From contig CABQCB010000032.1 of NCBI GenBank assembly GCA_902462475.1, positions 1 to 12,227 of the forward strand: a stretch of 12,227 nucleotides of DNA, given 5' to 3'. The translations under genes and the position numbers were made by a program. Shown here one piece after another: positions 1-6,440 of the stretch. This DNA is from an uncultured Oscillibacter sp. Lineage in GTDB: Bacteria; Bacillota_A; Clostridia; Oscillospirales; Oscillospiraceae. The notes under the pieces were generated by a model. The model saw only the letters and a list, made by a program, of their open reading frames with translations. It ran no database searches and was not told the origin of the DNA. Position 1 is the stretch's first letter. Every line of letters begins with the position of its first letter.

Positions 1-1498
1 GATTGTTTGTATACCAGGCATAGCCGTCGATCTCAAAGTTCTGGTAGTTGTAGGGGCCGGCCGCATGGGTGCAGGCCCGCTCCAGCACCGGTCCGCCCAA
101 AGACGCATAGGCGCCGGTATCCGCCGTGACCGTGGCCACCACACCCTGGATGATGCCGTTTTCGTCGCAGCCCAGGGTGAACTCCATATCCATGGGATGG
201 CGCTTGGGGTGGATGAGGATGCTCTCGGCCCGGGTGAGCTTCACCTTCACCGGACGTTTGGCAAGGTAGGCGATCAGCGCCGCCTGATGCTGGACGGTCA
301 CATCCTCCTTGCCGCCGAAGCCGCCGCCCACCAGCTGGTTCTGCACCTTCACCTTGTCGGCGCCCAGGCCCAGCATGCCCATGATCTCGTGCTGGGTATC
401 ATAGGCGCCCTGGTCGGTGGAGAGCACCATGACGCCGTCCCCGTCAGGATATGCCACGGCACACTCCGGCTCCAGGAAGGCGTGCTCCGTCCAGGGCGTG
501 GAGAACTGACGGGTCAGCACATGGCGGGACTTTTTAATGGCCGCCTTGGGGTCACCCCGCTGGATGTGCTTGTGGGCCAGCAGGTTGCCGGAGCGATGCA
601 CCAGCGGCGCATCCGGCGCCATGGCCTCCTTGGGGCTGCGCACCATAGGCAGCTCCTCATAATCCACCCGGACCAGCTCCTTGGCCCGCTGCAAAATCTC
701 CGGCGTCTCGGCGGCCACCAGGCAGATGGCGTCGCCCAGATAATGGGTGATGTCTCCCACGGCGATCATGGTGTCCCAGTCCTTCATCAGGTGGCCCACC
801 TTGTTCTGCCCGGGGATATCGGCGGCGGTATAGACGCCCACCACGCCCGGCAGAGCCTTGGCCTCTTCCGTATGGATGGCCAGCACCCGGGCGCGGGGGT
901 ACTTGCTGCGCACGGCGCTGCCGTAGATCATGCCGTCCAGATAGATGTCATCGGGATAGATGCCCGTACCGGTGACCTTCTCCTCCACATCCACCCGGGG
1001 CACCCGCTGGCCCAGGGACCAGTCCTCCGGTGCCGGAGGCACTTCCCCTGCCCGGAAGATCTCACCGGCCAGCAAGATGGCGTCGATGATCTTTACATAG
1101 CCGGTGCAGCGGCAGATGTTGTTGCGGATGGCAAAGGCCGCCTCTTCCCGGGTGGGCGCTGGATTCTGATCCAGCAGCGCCTTGGCGCGCAGAACCATGC
1201 CCGGAATACAGAAGCCGCACTGCACCGCGCCGGCAGTACCGAAGGCATAGGTATAGACGTCCTTTTCAAAGTCGCTGAGGCCCTCTACCGTCAAAACGGA
1301 CTTCCCTTCCAGCTTGTCGGTCTGCGGAATACAGGCGCGGGTAGGCTTGCCGTCGATCAGCACCGTGCAGGTGCCGCAGGCGCCCTCACTGCATCCGTCC
1401 TTGACGCTGGTCAGGCGCAGTGTGTCCCGCAGATAGCGCAGCAGCTTTTGGTTTTCCTCCACATTCACGGTTTGGCCATTCACGGTAAATGTAGCCAT
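1..1498 (-). CDS. xdh: Xanthine dehydrogenase-like molybdenum hydroxylase, fused 2Fe-2S and Mo-binding domains (partial, C-terminus outside window)
   Basis: Probably oxidises hypoxanthine/xanthine in purine catabolism, in the cytoplasm. 499 codons are visible; the frame is open to base 1, so the cut is the window edge and not a lesion. Residues 1-75 form a plant-type ferredoxin domain with cysteines C36, C41, C44 and C56. The second [2Fe-2S] domain follows with C94, C97, C129 and C131 (ICRCTGY). From about residue 160 the aldehyde-oxidase/xanthine-dehydrogenase a/b hammerhead begins, then the Mo-binding domain with EHAFLEPE and GGGFGGKED. Direct fusion of the FeS and Mo parts without an FAD domain resembles the clostridial/Enterococcus 'selenium-dependent xanthine dehydrogenase' family; the selenium link is inferred. 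The catalytic Glu lies in the missing C-terminus. The ATG is chosen because GAGGAGGAG (1504-1512) precedes it. Substrate is the least certain part: it could be a related purine or aldehyde hydroxylase. Confidence 0.88.
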   Translation of the reverse strand, partial: MATFTVNGQTVNVEENQKLLRYLRDTLRLTSVKDGCSEGACGTCTVLIDGKPTRACIPQTDKLEGKSVLTVEGLSDFEKDVYTYAFGTAGAVQCGFCIPGMVLRAKALLDQNPAPTREEAAFAIRNNICRCTGYVKIIDAILLAGEIFRAGEVPPAPEDWSLGQRVPRVDVEEKVTGTGIYPDDIYLDGMIYGSAVRSKYPRARVLAIHTEEAKALPGVVGVYTAADIPGQNKVGHLMKDWDTMIAVGDITHYLGDAICLVAAETPEILQRAKELVRVDYEELPMVRSPKEAMAPDAPLVHRSGNLLAHKHIQRGDPKAAIKKSRHVLTRQFSTPWTEHAFLEPECAVAYPDGDGVMVLSTDQGAYDTQHEIMGMLGLGADKVKVQNQLVGGGFGGKEDVTVQHQAALIAYLAKRPVKVKLTRAESILIHPKRHPMDMEFTLGCDENGIIQGVVATVTADTGAYASLGGPVLERACTHAAGPYNYQNFEIDGYAWYTNN

Positions 1499-1554
1499 GG
1501 AATCTCCTCCTCGCCGTGCCCAACCCTGGTCCCACGGTCTGTTGTGTTAATTTT

Positions 1555-1570
1555 GAAAGGTCAACCTTTC
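1555..1570. promoter_or_regulatory. Palindrome at the xdh transcription start (candidate operator)
   Basis: A perfect inverted repeat GAAAGGT-CA-ACCTTTC lies about 10 bases downstream of the xdh -10 box, which would place it at roughly +3 to +18. That is a usual place for a repressor site. The stem is short and has no T-run, so it is not a terminator. The binding protein is unknown; operator function is inferred from position and symmetry only. Confidence 0.45.
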
Positions 1571-1579
1571 CATTGCTCT

Positions 1580-1608
1580 ATTATACAATATAATTTATAG
1601 GACCGCAA
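1580..1608 (-). promoter_or_regulatory. Predicted sigma-A promoter of xdh
   Basis: On the minus strand a perfect TATAAT (1580-1585) is preceded by a 17-nt AT-rich spacer and TTGCGG (1603-1608), which keeps the key TTG of the -35 box. The predicted start is near 1573, giving a leader of about 75 nt before the ATG. This is one of few AT-rich stretches in a GC-rich neighbourhood. The weak -35 half fits a promoter that may need an activator. Confidence 0.6.
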
Positions 1609-1632
1609 CCTCGCTTTGTGCAATCCGCTATT

Positions 1633-2271
1633 CTATCTTGAGCATAGCGGAAACAGCTCCCAGCCTACTGCAAGCGCACCGCGGTCCACCCGCACCTCTG
1701 CCTCGGGCTCAAGGATGTGGTTGCTGACACCTAAGGGGAATTCCGCCGTGAGGACCGCGTCCTCAAGCGGGTACTGAACGCCCTGTTCAAAGACCCCTTC
1801 CGCCCGGTCTCCCAGGCAGAAAACCGACAAAAGGCCCCATTCCACTGTCTTTGATACAGTGATGGACTCATTTTCAATGACCGTCCACAGGAAGGCATCG
1901 TCATATAAAAAGCCGCGCGTGCCACGGCGGCGCAGGTACAGCAGCGTCTGGAGATTTGCCAGCGTATGGTCCAGGCGCTTTCCGCCGGTGCCGCCATAGA
2001 TGTAAAACTCCTTGCAGCCGCGCTCCAGGCCCAGCTTCACCGCCGCCATGGTGTCTGTGTCATCCTTTTCCACCGGCAGACGGATCACGCCCGGCCCTTG
2101 TGCCGGTGCATCCATGGAATCAAAGTCGCCCAGGATCACATCCGGTGTGATGCCGGCGGTGCGGCAGGTCTCATATCCGGCATCCGCGGCGATCACCAGG
2201 TCGTCGGGCATGTCGGGCCGCTCCCGCAGGCCGAAAAACGTGCCTGCGGCAAAAATAAAACAGCGTTTCAT
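1633..2271 (-). CDS. thiN: Thiamine pyrophosphokinase
   Basis: Transfers pyrophosphate from ATP to thiamine, giving thiamine diphosphate directly, in the cytoplasm; this is the salvage route in Firmicutes. The 212-aa product has the usual family length. Visible motifs are ADAGYE (29-34), GDFDS (48-52, metal/substrate acidic site), KDDTD (69-73), GGTGGKRLDHTLAN (93-106) and GVSN (181-184) in the C-terminal beta domain that binds thiamine. I chose the ATG at 2271 rather than an in-frame ATG 30 bases upstream, because AAGGGGG sits at ideal distance from 2271 and the family begins near this Met. It lies between the ktr terminator and xdh with its own predicted promoter. A 7-bp inverted repeat (CCGCTAT 1625-1631, ATAGCGG 1644-1650) spans the stop codon but has no clear T-run. 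Confidence 0.93.
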   Translation of the reverse strand: MKRCFIFAAGTFFGLRERPDMPDDLVIAADAGYETCRTAGITPDVILGDFDSMDAPAQGPGVIRLPVEKDDTDTMAAVKLGLERGCKEFYIYGGTGGKRLDHTLANLQTLLYLRRRGTRGFLYDDAFLWTVIENESITVSKTVEWGLLSVFCLGDRAEGVFEQGVQYPLEDAVLTAEFPLGVSNHILEPEAEVRVDRGALAVGWELFPLCSR

Positions 2272-2291
2272 GGGATTCCCCCTTTTGGCAT

Positions 2292-2320
2292 AGTGTATCA
2301 CGCTTTTCTCCGTTTGACAA
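2292..2320 (-). promoter_or_regulatory. Predicted thiN promoter
   Basis: On the minus strand TTGTCA (2315-2320) and TACACT (2292-2297) are separated by 17 nt. The start would be near 2285, leaving only about 14 nt of leader containing the AAGGGGG ribosome site. The leader is far too short for a TPP riboswitch. The -35 box abuts the ktr terminator hairpin, which fits an independent transcription unit. The -10 match is only 4 of 6. Confidence 0.4.
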
Positions 2321-2321
2321 C

Positions 2322-2350
2322 AAAGCCGCCCGGCTGAGCCGGACGGCTTT
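2322..2350 (-). terminator. Terminator of the ktrBA operon
   Basis: Read on the minus strand, the stem AAAGCCGTCCGGC pairs with GCCGGGCGGCTTT across a 3-nt loop, with one G-U pair. It begins 6 bases after the ktrA stop. The following sequence (GTTGTC) is only moderately T-rich, so efficiency is uncertain, but position and stem strength fit an intrinsic terminator. Confidence 0.65.
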
Positions 2351-2355
2351 GGGAA

Positions 2356-3006
2356 TCAGGCCTTGTTCATCAAGAGCAGGCTGGAGTTTTTGTCTCCTGC
2401 GATCAGCAGGTGAGCATCCTCCTGGAACCGGTACTCCGGGTCCAGCAGCGGGATGATCTCGTCCCCCGTCTTCAGGCCAAGGATATTGACGTTATACCGG
2501 CGGCGGACATCCACCTCCGCCACGGTCCGCCCCTCCCACTCTTTGGGAGTCTCGATCTCCACGATGGCGTATTTGGGCGTCAGCTCGATATACTCAAAAG
2601 CGTTTCTGGCGGAAAAGCGCATGGCCACCCGGCGGGCCATGTCCATCTCCGTGTGGATCACATAATCCGCGCCGATCTTTTTGAGGAACTTGATCTGCTT
2701 TTCCCGGTCCGCCCGGGCCACCACGCACTTGGCCCCCAGCTCTTTCAGCGTGGCAGTCACCTCCAAAGAGGTCTGGAAGTCGTCCCGTACGCAAACAAAG
2801 CACACGTCAAAATTCCGCACGCCCAGCGACGAGAGCACCTGCTCGTCCTGACAGTCTCCCACACAGGCAGCAGTGGCCACCGAGGCCATTTTGGAAACGC
2901 GCTCTTCGTCCTGATCCACGACCATGACCTCGTTTCCCAGCTCCACGAGCCGGGCGGTCAGGTGATTGCCGAAGCGGCCAAGTCCGATTACCAAAAAGGA
3001 TTTCAT
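2356..3006 (-). CDS. ktrA: Potassium uptake regulatory subunit KtrA (RCK domain protein)
   Basis: Cytoplasmic gating ring of the Ktr potassium/sodium-driven transporter; in characterised KtrA proteins an octamer binds ATP/ADP or NAD and opens KtrB. The 216-aa product is typical in size. The N-terminal RCK_N Rossmann fold shows the nucleotide-binding loop GLGRFG (8-13), with acidic D31 at the end of the second strand and GDCQD (50-54). The RCK_C (TrkA-C) domain covers about 135-212 (FEYIELTPKYAIVEIE onward), a site which in relatives can bind c-di-AMP. The start follows GAGGAG at 3013-3018. Only 12 nt separate it from the ktrB stop, and the ribosome site abuts that stop, so translation is probably coupled to ktrB. 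Confidence 0.93.
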   Translation of the reverse strand: MKSFLVIGLGRFGNHLTARLVELGNEVMVVDQDEERVSKMASVATAACVGDCQDEQVLSSLGVRNFDVCFVCVRDDFQTSLEVTATLKELGAKCVVARADREKQIKFLKKIGADYVIHTEMDMARRVAMRFSARNAFEYIELTPKYAIVEIETPKEWEGRTVAEVDVRRRYNVNILGLKTGDEIIPLLDPEYRFQEDAHLLIAGDKNSSLLLMNKA

Positions 3007-3018
3007 GGGTTACTCCTC

Positions 3019-4344
3019 TCATCCAATCAAAATCTTCTCCGGGGTCCTGCGCAGCTTGGGCACAGGGCGGTCCCGCACCATCGCCATCAGGACAGACATG
3101 CTGCCCACCCGTCCGGCAAACATCATCAGTGTCACCACGATCTTGCCCGCTGCGGTCAGCGTAGGCGTGACGCCCAGCGTCAGTCCCACCGTGCCCATGG
3201 CGGAAAGCGACTCAAACAGTGCATCGTCCATGGAGATGCCATCCAGACAGAGCACCATACAGCCGAGCATGCAGGTCATAAAGTACATGATGGAGACGGA
3301 AAACGCCTTGAAGATGTCTCCCGCGTCCAGCCGCCTGCCAAACAGCTCCACATCCTCCCGCCGCCGGACCCGGGCCAGCGCGGTGAGCACCAGGACGGCG
3401 AAGGTGTTGATCTTGATGCCGCCGCCGGTGGAGCCGGAGCCAGCGCCGATGAGCATGAGGACCATGGTCAAAAGCTTTCCGCTCTCGCTCAGGGCCGTCA
3501 GATCCGCTGTATTGAAGCCGGCGGTACGGGGTGTTACAGACTGGAACGCCGCCATAAGGATCTGCTGGGATGTGGGCACGCCCGCAAAGGCGTGGTCCTG
3601 CTCCAGAATGAAAAAGGCCACCGTACCCAGCACCAGCGCCATCAGCGTTCCGGTGAAGGCGATCTTGCTGTGCAGCCGCCATTTGGAAAAGCGAAAGCGA
3701 TGGGTCAGGATGTCGTCCCAGACCAAAAAGCCCAGACCGCCGCAGATCACCAGCGCCATCAGGACAATATTCAAAAGCGGCTCCCCCGCTACCGTGGTCA
3801 GGGATGTGCCCGTGCCCAGCAGGTCAAATCCTGCGTTGCAGAAGGCCGACACCGCGTGGAATACGGACATCCAGACGCCCCGCAGGCCATAGCGGGGACA
3901 AAACCAGAACAGCAGGATCAGGGCACCCAACCCCTCGCATACCGCCGTCACCGTCAGGATCCGGCGGGTCAGCCGGACGATGCCGCCCATCTGCAGGGCA
4001 CCCACCGTATCCATCAGCACAGCCCGGCTGTGCAGACCGATCCGGCGTCCCAGCAGCATGGAGATGAAAATGGTCACGGTCATAAAGCTCAGTCCGCCCA
4101 CCTGGATCAAAAGCAGGATCACGGCTTGTCCGAAAAACGTGAACTGCGTCCAGGTATCGTAGAGCACCAGTCCCGTCACGCAGGCAGCCGACGCGGAGGT
4201 AAATACCGCGTCCAGAAACGGCAGCGGCTGACCGGAGCGGGAAGAGATGGGCAGCATCAGCAAAAGGCCGCCCAAAAGAATGATGCAGGTAAAACTCAGC
4301 GCCAGATTCTGTACTGCGTTGAGCGAAAAACGGTGTTGCTTCAT
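3019..4344 (-). CDS. ktrB: Potassium uptake channel subunit KtrB (TrkH/KtrB family)
   Basis: Membrane ion-translocating subunit that imports K+, gated by the neighbouring KtrA. The 441-aa length matches KtrB (about 445) better than TrkH (about 480). It has hydrophobic segments throughout and the four pseudo-repeats, each with a filter glycine: VTGL (56-59), NAGF (170-173), TAGFNT (274-279) and TVGLTLG (385-391). The glycine/serine-rich AGSGSTGGGIK (301-311) corresponds to the flexible gate loop of the third repeat. An in-frame ATG at 4593 would add 83 residues, but that extension is basic, non-conserved-looking and lies beyond the promoter. The ATG at 4344 has GGAGGG just upstream and starts directly before TM1, so it is preferred. 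First gene of a two-gene operon with ktrA. Confidence 0.94.
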   Translation of the reverse strand: MKQHRFSLNAVQNLALSFTCIILLGGLLLMLPISSRSGQPLPFLDAVFTSASAACVTGLVLYDTWTQFTFFGQAVILLLIQVGGLSFMTVTIFISMLLGRRIGLHSRAVLMDTVGALQMGGIVRLTRRILTVTAVCEGLGALILLFWFCPRYGLRGVWMSVFHAVSAFCNAGFDLLGTGTSLTTVAGEPLLNIVLMALVICGGLGFLVWDDILTHRFRFSKWRLHSKIAFTGTLMALVLGTVAFFILEQDHAFAGVPTSQQILMAAFQSVTPRTAGFNTADLTALSESGKLLTMVLMLIGAGSGSTGGGIKINTFAVLVLTALARVRRREDVELFGRRLDAGDIFKAFSVSIMYFMTCMLGCMVLCLDGISMDDALFESLSAMGTVGLTLGVTPTLTAAGKIVVTLMMFAGRVGSMSVLMAMVRDRPVPKLRRTPEKILIG

Positions 4345-4360
4345 GGAGTCCCTCCAGCAA

Positions 4361-4373
4361 AGGCAAATTGCCT
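4361..4373. promoter_or_regulatory. Palindrome at the ktrBA transcription start
   Basis: AGGCAA-A-TTGCCT is a perfect 6-bp-arm palindrome that begins 2 bases downstream of the ktr -10 box and spans the expected start near 4369. It may be an operator controlling potassium uptake. It is short, so chance is possible, and no known factor is recognised. Confidence 0.35.
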
Positions 4374-4375
4374 GT

Positions 4376-4404
4376 ATTATACCCCATCCGTTGGGCGATT
4401 TCAA
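4376..4404 (-). promoter_or_regulatory. Strong sigma-A promoter of ktrBA
   Basis: On the minus strand TTGAAA (4399-4404), a 17-nt spacer and a perfect TATAAT (4376-4381) give a near-consensus promoter. Transcription would begin near 4369, giving a leader of about 25 nt that includes the GGAGGG ribosome site of ktrB. Confidence 0.8.
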
Positions 4405-4534
4405 TAAGCCGCCGGCCCTCCCGCGGCCATATGCAGGGCGTGGACATACAGATTTCGCTAATTTTTGCCGCAAGCGATCTGTTGCGATTGTCCCCCGCCC
4501 TCCGCGCCCCTCTTGTTGGCCGGGTTCCAGACAG

Positions 4535-4584
4535 CGCCAAATGTAAACTTTTCTTTTTCTGTGGACAAACGTGCGCATTTGGCG
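4535..4584. promoter_or_regulatory. Spaced inverted repeat around the ade promoter
   Basis: CGCCAAATG (4535-4543) is repeated in inverted orientation as CATTTGGCG (4576-4584). The second arm lies in the promoter spacer, directly against the ade -10 box; the first lies upstream of the -35 box. The arm centres are 41 bp apart, close to four helical turns. This is compatible with a dimeric regulator bridging two half-sites, but that is inferred from geometry only. Confidence 0.4.
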
Positions 4585-4590
4585 TATACT
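4562..4590 (+). promoter_or_regulatory. Predicted sigma-A promoter of ade
   Basis: TGGACA (4562-4567), a 17-nt spacer and TATACT (4585-4590) match the consensus at 5 of 6 positions each. The start is expected near 4597, with a leader of about 70 nt before the ade ATG. A T-rich stretch lies immediately upstream. Confidence 0.7.
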
Positions 4591-4666
4591 CATTGCAACC
4601 CAAAATGTTATCTGTTTTGATTATGTCAAACATTAGAAAATTTAATTATAACAGGAGGTATGTCCC

Positions 4667-6391
4667 ATGACAGAGAGTTACGCCGGAAAGATCAACCGCA
4701 AGCTTTTGAAGAAGCGGCGCATCATCAACGCCGCCGCCGGCCGGGAACCGGCGGACCTGGTTTTGAAAAACGCAGCCTACGTCAACGTGTTCTCCAATGA
4801 GATCTGTCATGGAGACATTGCGGTGGCGGAGGGTCTGATCGTGGGCATGGGCGAATACAGCGGCGCGGAAGAGGTGGACTGCGGCGGCAAGATCGTCCTG
4901 CCCGGCTTTCTGGACGCTCACATCCACCTGGAAAGCGCCTTGGTTAGCCCCACGGAGTTTGTCAAGGCCGTGCTGCCCCACGGCACCACCACTGTGGTGA
5001 CGGACCCCCACGAGATCGCCAATGTCATGGGCACGGACGGCATCGAGTATATGCTCCAGGCCACGGAGGATTTGCCGGTGGATGTGCGGTTCATGCTGCC
5101 CTCCTGCGTTCCGGCTACGCCGCTGGATGAGTCCGGCGCCATCCTGGATTACCGCAGCCTGGATTCCTTCTATGAGCACCCCAGAGTGCAGGGCCTGGCG
5201 GAGATGATGAACTTTGTGGGCATCATCGCCGGAGACGACCAGCCTGTGGAGAAGATCGTGGCTGCCCAGGCCCACCACAAAAAGATCGACGGCCACGCGC
5301 CGGACCTTCTGGGAAACGACCTCAACGCCTACATCGCCGCCGGCGTCTACTCCGACCACGAGTGCCATGACCTGAACGACGCCATCGCAAAGCTCCAGCG
5401 GGGCCAGTTCATCATGATCCGCGAGGGTACCGCCGCCCGCAATCTGGACGCCCTGGCTCCCCTGCTGTGCGACAAGTACGCCGAGCGGTGCATGTTCTGC
5501 AGCGACGACAAGCACCCCAGCGACCTGCTGGAAAAGGGCCACATCGACTATCTGGTTAAGCGGGCCATCGCCCTGGGGGCCGACCCCATCACCGCGGTCA
5601 AGGTGGCCTGCCACAATGCCGCCCGGTACTTCCTGCTCAATAACCGGGGCGCCATTGCCCCTGGCTATCTGGCAGACTTCGTCATCATCGACGACTTCCA
5701 GCACTTCAATATTGAAAAGGTCTATAAAAAAGGCGTGCTGATGGTAGAAAACGGCGTGATCCGGGACTTCCCCGCCCCGTCCATCGAGCAGTATCTGGTG
5801 GACCGGGCCCACCACACCTTCCATCTGCCCACACTGACCGCCTCCGACTTTGAAGAAGTCCGCCCCCGGGGCATCATCGGCATGGTGGGCGGCGAGATCA
5901 CCACCGTAGACGCTGGCTATTCCGACCGCATTGACGTGGAGTATGACGTTTTGAAAATCGCCGTGGTGGAGCGGCATAAAAACACCCACCACATCGGCAT
6001 CGGCTTTTTGCAGGGCTACGGCCTGAAGTCCGGCGCCGTGGCCACCTCTGTCTCCCACGACTCCCACAACATCATTGTGGTGGGCACCAACGAAGCGGAT
6101 ATGGCCGCAGCGGCCAACCGCGTGGCAGCGCTGGGCGGCGGCATCGTGGTCTGGGATAAGGGAGCACCTCTTGCGGAGGTTCCTCTTTCCATTGCGGGCA
6201 TCATGAGCGAGGAGCCTTTGGTGGTGGTCAATGAAAAGCTGGAGGCTGCCAAGGAGCGGGCGTTCTCCCTGGGCGTCTCCCGGGACATCGACCCCTTTAT
6301 GACCCTCAGCTTCATGGCCCTGCCGGTGATCCCCACCCTGCGCATCACCACTCGCGGCGTGTTCGATGTGTCCCAGCAGACTTACGTGTGA
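4667..6391 (+). CDS. ade: Adenine deaminase
   Basis: Hydrolyses adenine to hypoxanthine and ammonia (EC 3.5.4.2), a cytoplasmic step of purine salvage/catabolism. The 574-aa product matches the Bacillus-type enzyme (about 577). It is an amidohydrolase-superfamily metal enzyme: DAHIHLES (83-90) supplies the first metal histidines, and DPHE (113-116), DGH (208-210), SDHEC (229-233) and SDDKH (279-283) follow in family order. PGYLADFVIIDD (332-343) returns to the composite beta-domain. The C-terminal third (about 400-574, with RHKNTHHIGIGFLQGYG at 436-452) is the adenine-deaminase-specific domain. The start is set by AGGAGG at 4653-4658, 8 nt before the ATG. Its product would feed the xanthine-dehydrogenase-like enzyme at the left end. 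It is transcribed alone, divergent from ktrBA, and ends in a strong terminator. Confidence 0.96.
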   Translation: MTESYAGKINRKLLKKRRIINAAAGREPADLVLKNAAYVNVFSNEICHGDIAVAEGLIVGMGEYSGAEEVDCGGKIVLPGFLDAHIHLESALVSPTEFVKAVLPHGTTTVVTDPHEIANVMGTDGIEYMLQATEDLPVDVRFMLPSCVPATPLDESGAILDYRSLDSFYEHPRVQGLAEMMNFVGIIAGDDQPVEKIVAAQAHHKKIDGHAPDLLGNDLNAYIAAGVYSDHECHDLNDAIAKLQRGQFIMIREGTAARNLDALAPLLCDKYAERCMFCSDDKHPSDLLEKGHIDYLVKRAIALGADPITAVKVACHNAARYFLLNNRGAIAPGYLADFVIIDDFQHFNIEKVYKKGVLMVENGVIRDFPAPSIEQYLVDRAHHTFHLPTLTASDFEEVRPRGIIGMVGGEITTVDAGYSDRIDVEYDVLKIAVVERHKNTHHIGIGFLQGYGLKSGAVATSVSHDSHNIIVVGTNEADMAAAANRVAALGGGIVVWDKGAPLAEVPLSIAGIMSEEPLVVVNEKLEAAKERAFSLGVSRDIDPFMTLSFMALPVIPTLRITTRGVFDVSQQTYV

Positions 6392-6400
6392 TACACACTC

Positions 6401-6440
6401 AAAAGAAAAAGGAACGGCGATTGCCGTTCCTTTTTCTTTT
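6401..6440. terminator. Bidirectional intrinsic terminator between ade and engB
   Basis: A perfect 18-bp stem, AAAAGAAAAAGGAACGGC (6401-6418) with GCCGTTCCTTTTTCTTTT (6423-6440), closes a 4-nt loop. A-rich and T-rich flanks give a U-run on both strands, so it can stop ade (plus) and engB (minus). Its right end overlaps two bases of the engB TAA stop codon. Confidence 0.95.

Larger units (their letters stand above)
4345..4666. other. Divergent intergenic region between ktrB and ade
   Basis: 322 bases hold the back-to-back promoters of ktrBA (left half, minus) and ade (right half, plus), listed separately. The middle (about 4405-4530) is GC-rich, and I see no gene, RNA or strong hairpin there. 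A T-rich tract (4544-4560) just upstream of the ade -35 could act as an UP-like element. The ade leader (about 4597-4666) is AT-rich, with a small dyad TTTGA-N5-TCAAA (4616-4630), and ends in AGGAGG (4653-4658). No recognisable purine or c-di-AMP riboswitch core is present. Confidence 0.8.

Noticed and set aside
1..1498. xdh as a truncated pseudogene
   Set aside because: The frame is open and motif-complete up to base 1; the missing C-terminus is explained by the window boundary.
2272..2301. A 10-residue N-terminal extension of thiN
   Set aside because: The upstream ATG lies in the promoter/ribosome-site region, and the ATG at 2271 has AAGGGGG at the right distance.
2314..2319. Perfect TTGACA on the plus strand
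   Set aside because: The sequence 16-18 nt downstream is GC-rich with no -10 box, and no plus-strand gene follows; it partly mirrors the thiN -35 box on the other strand.
4345..4593. An 83-residue N-terminal extension of ktrB starting at 4593
   Set aside because: It would run through the predicted ktr promoter, shows no membrane or family features, and the ATG at 4344 has a good ribosome site and the expected KtrB length.
4597..4666. Purine riboswitch in the ade leader
   Set aside because: The leader is only about 70 nt, and I see no three-way-junction aptamer with its conserved core; only weak AT-rich dyads are visible.
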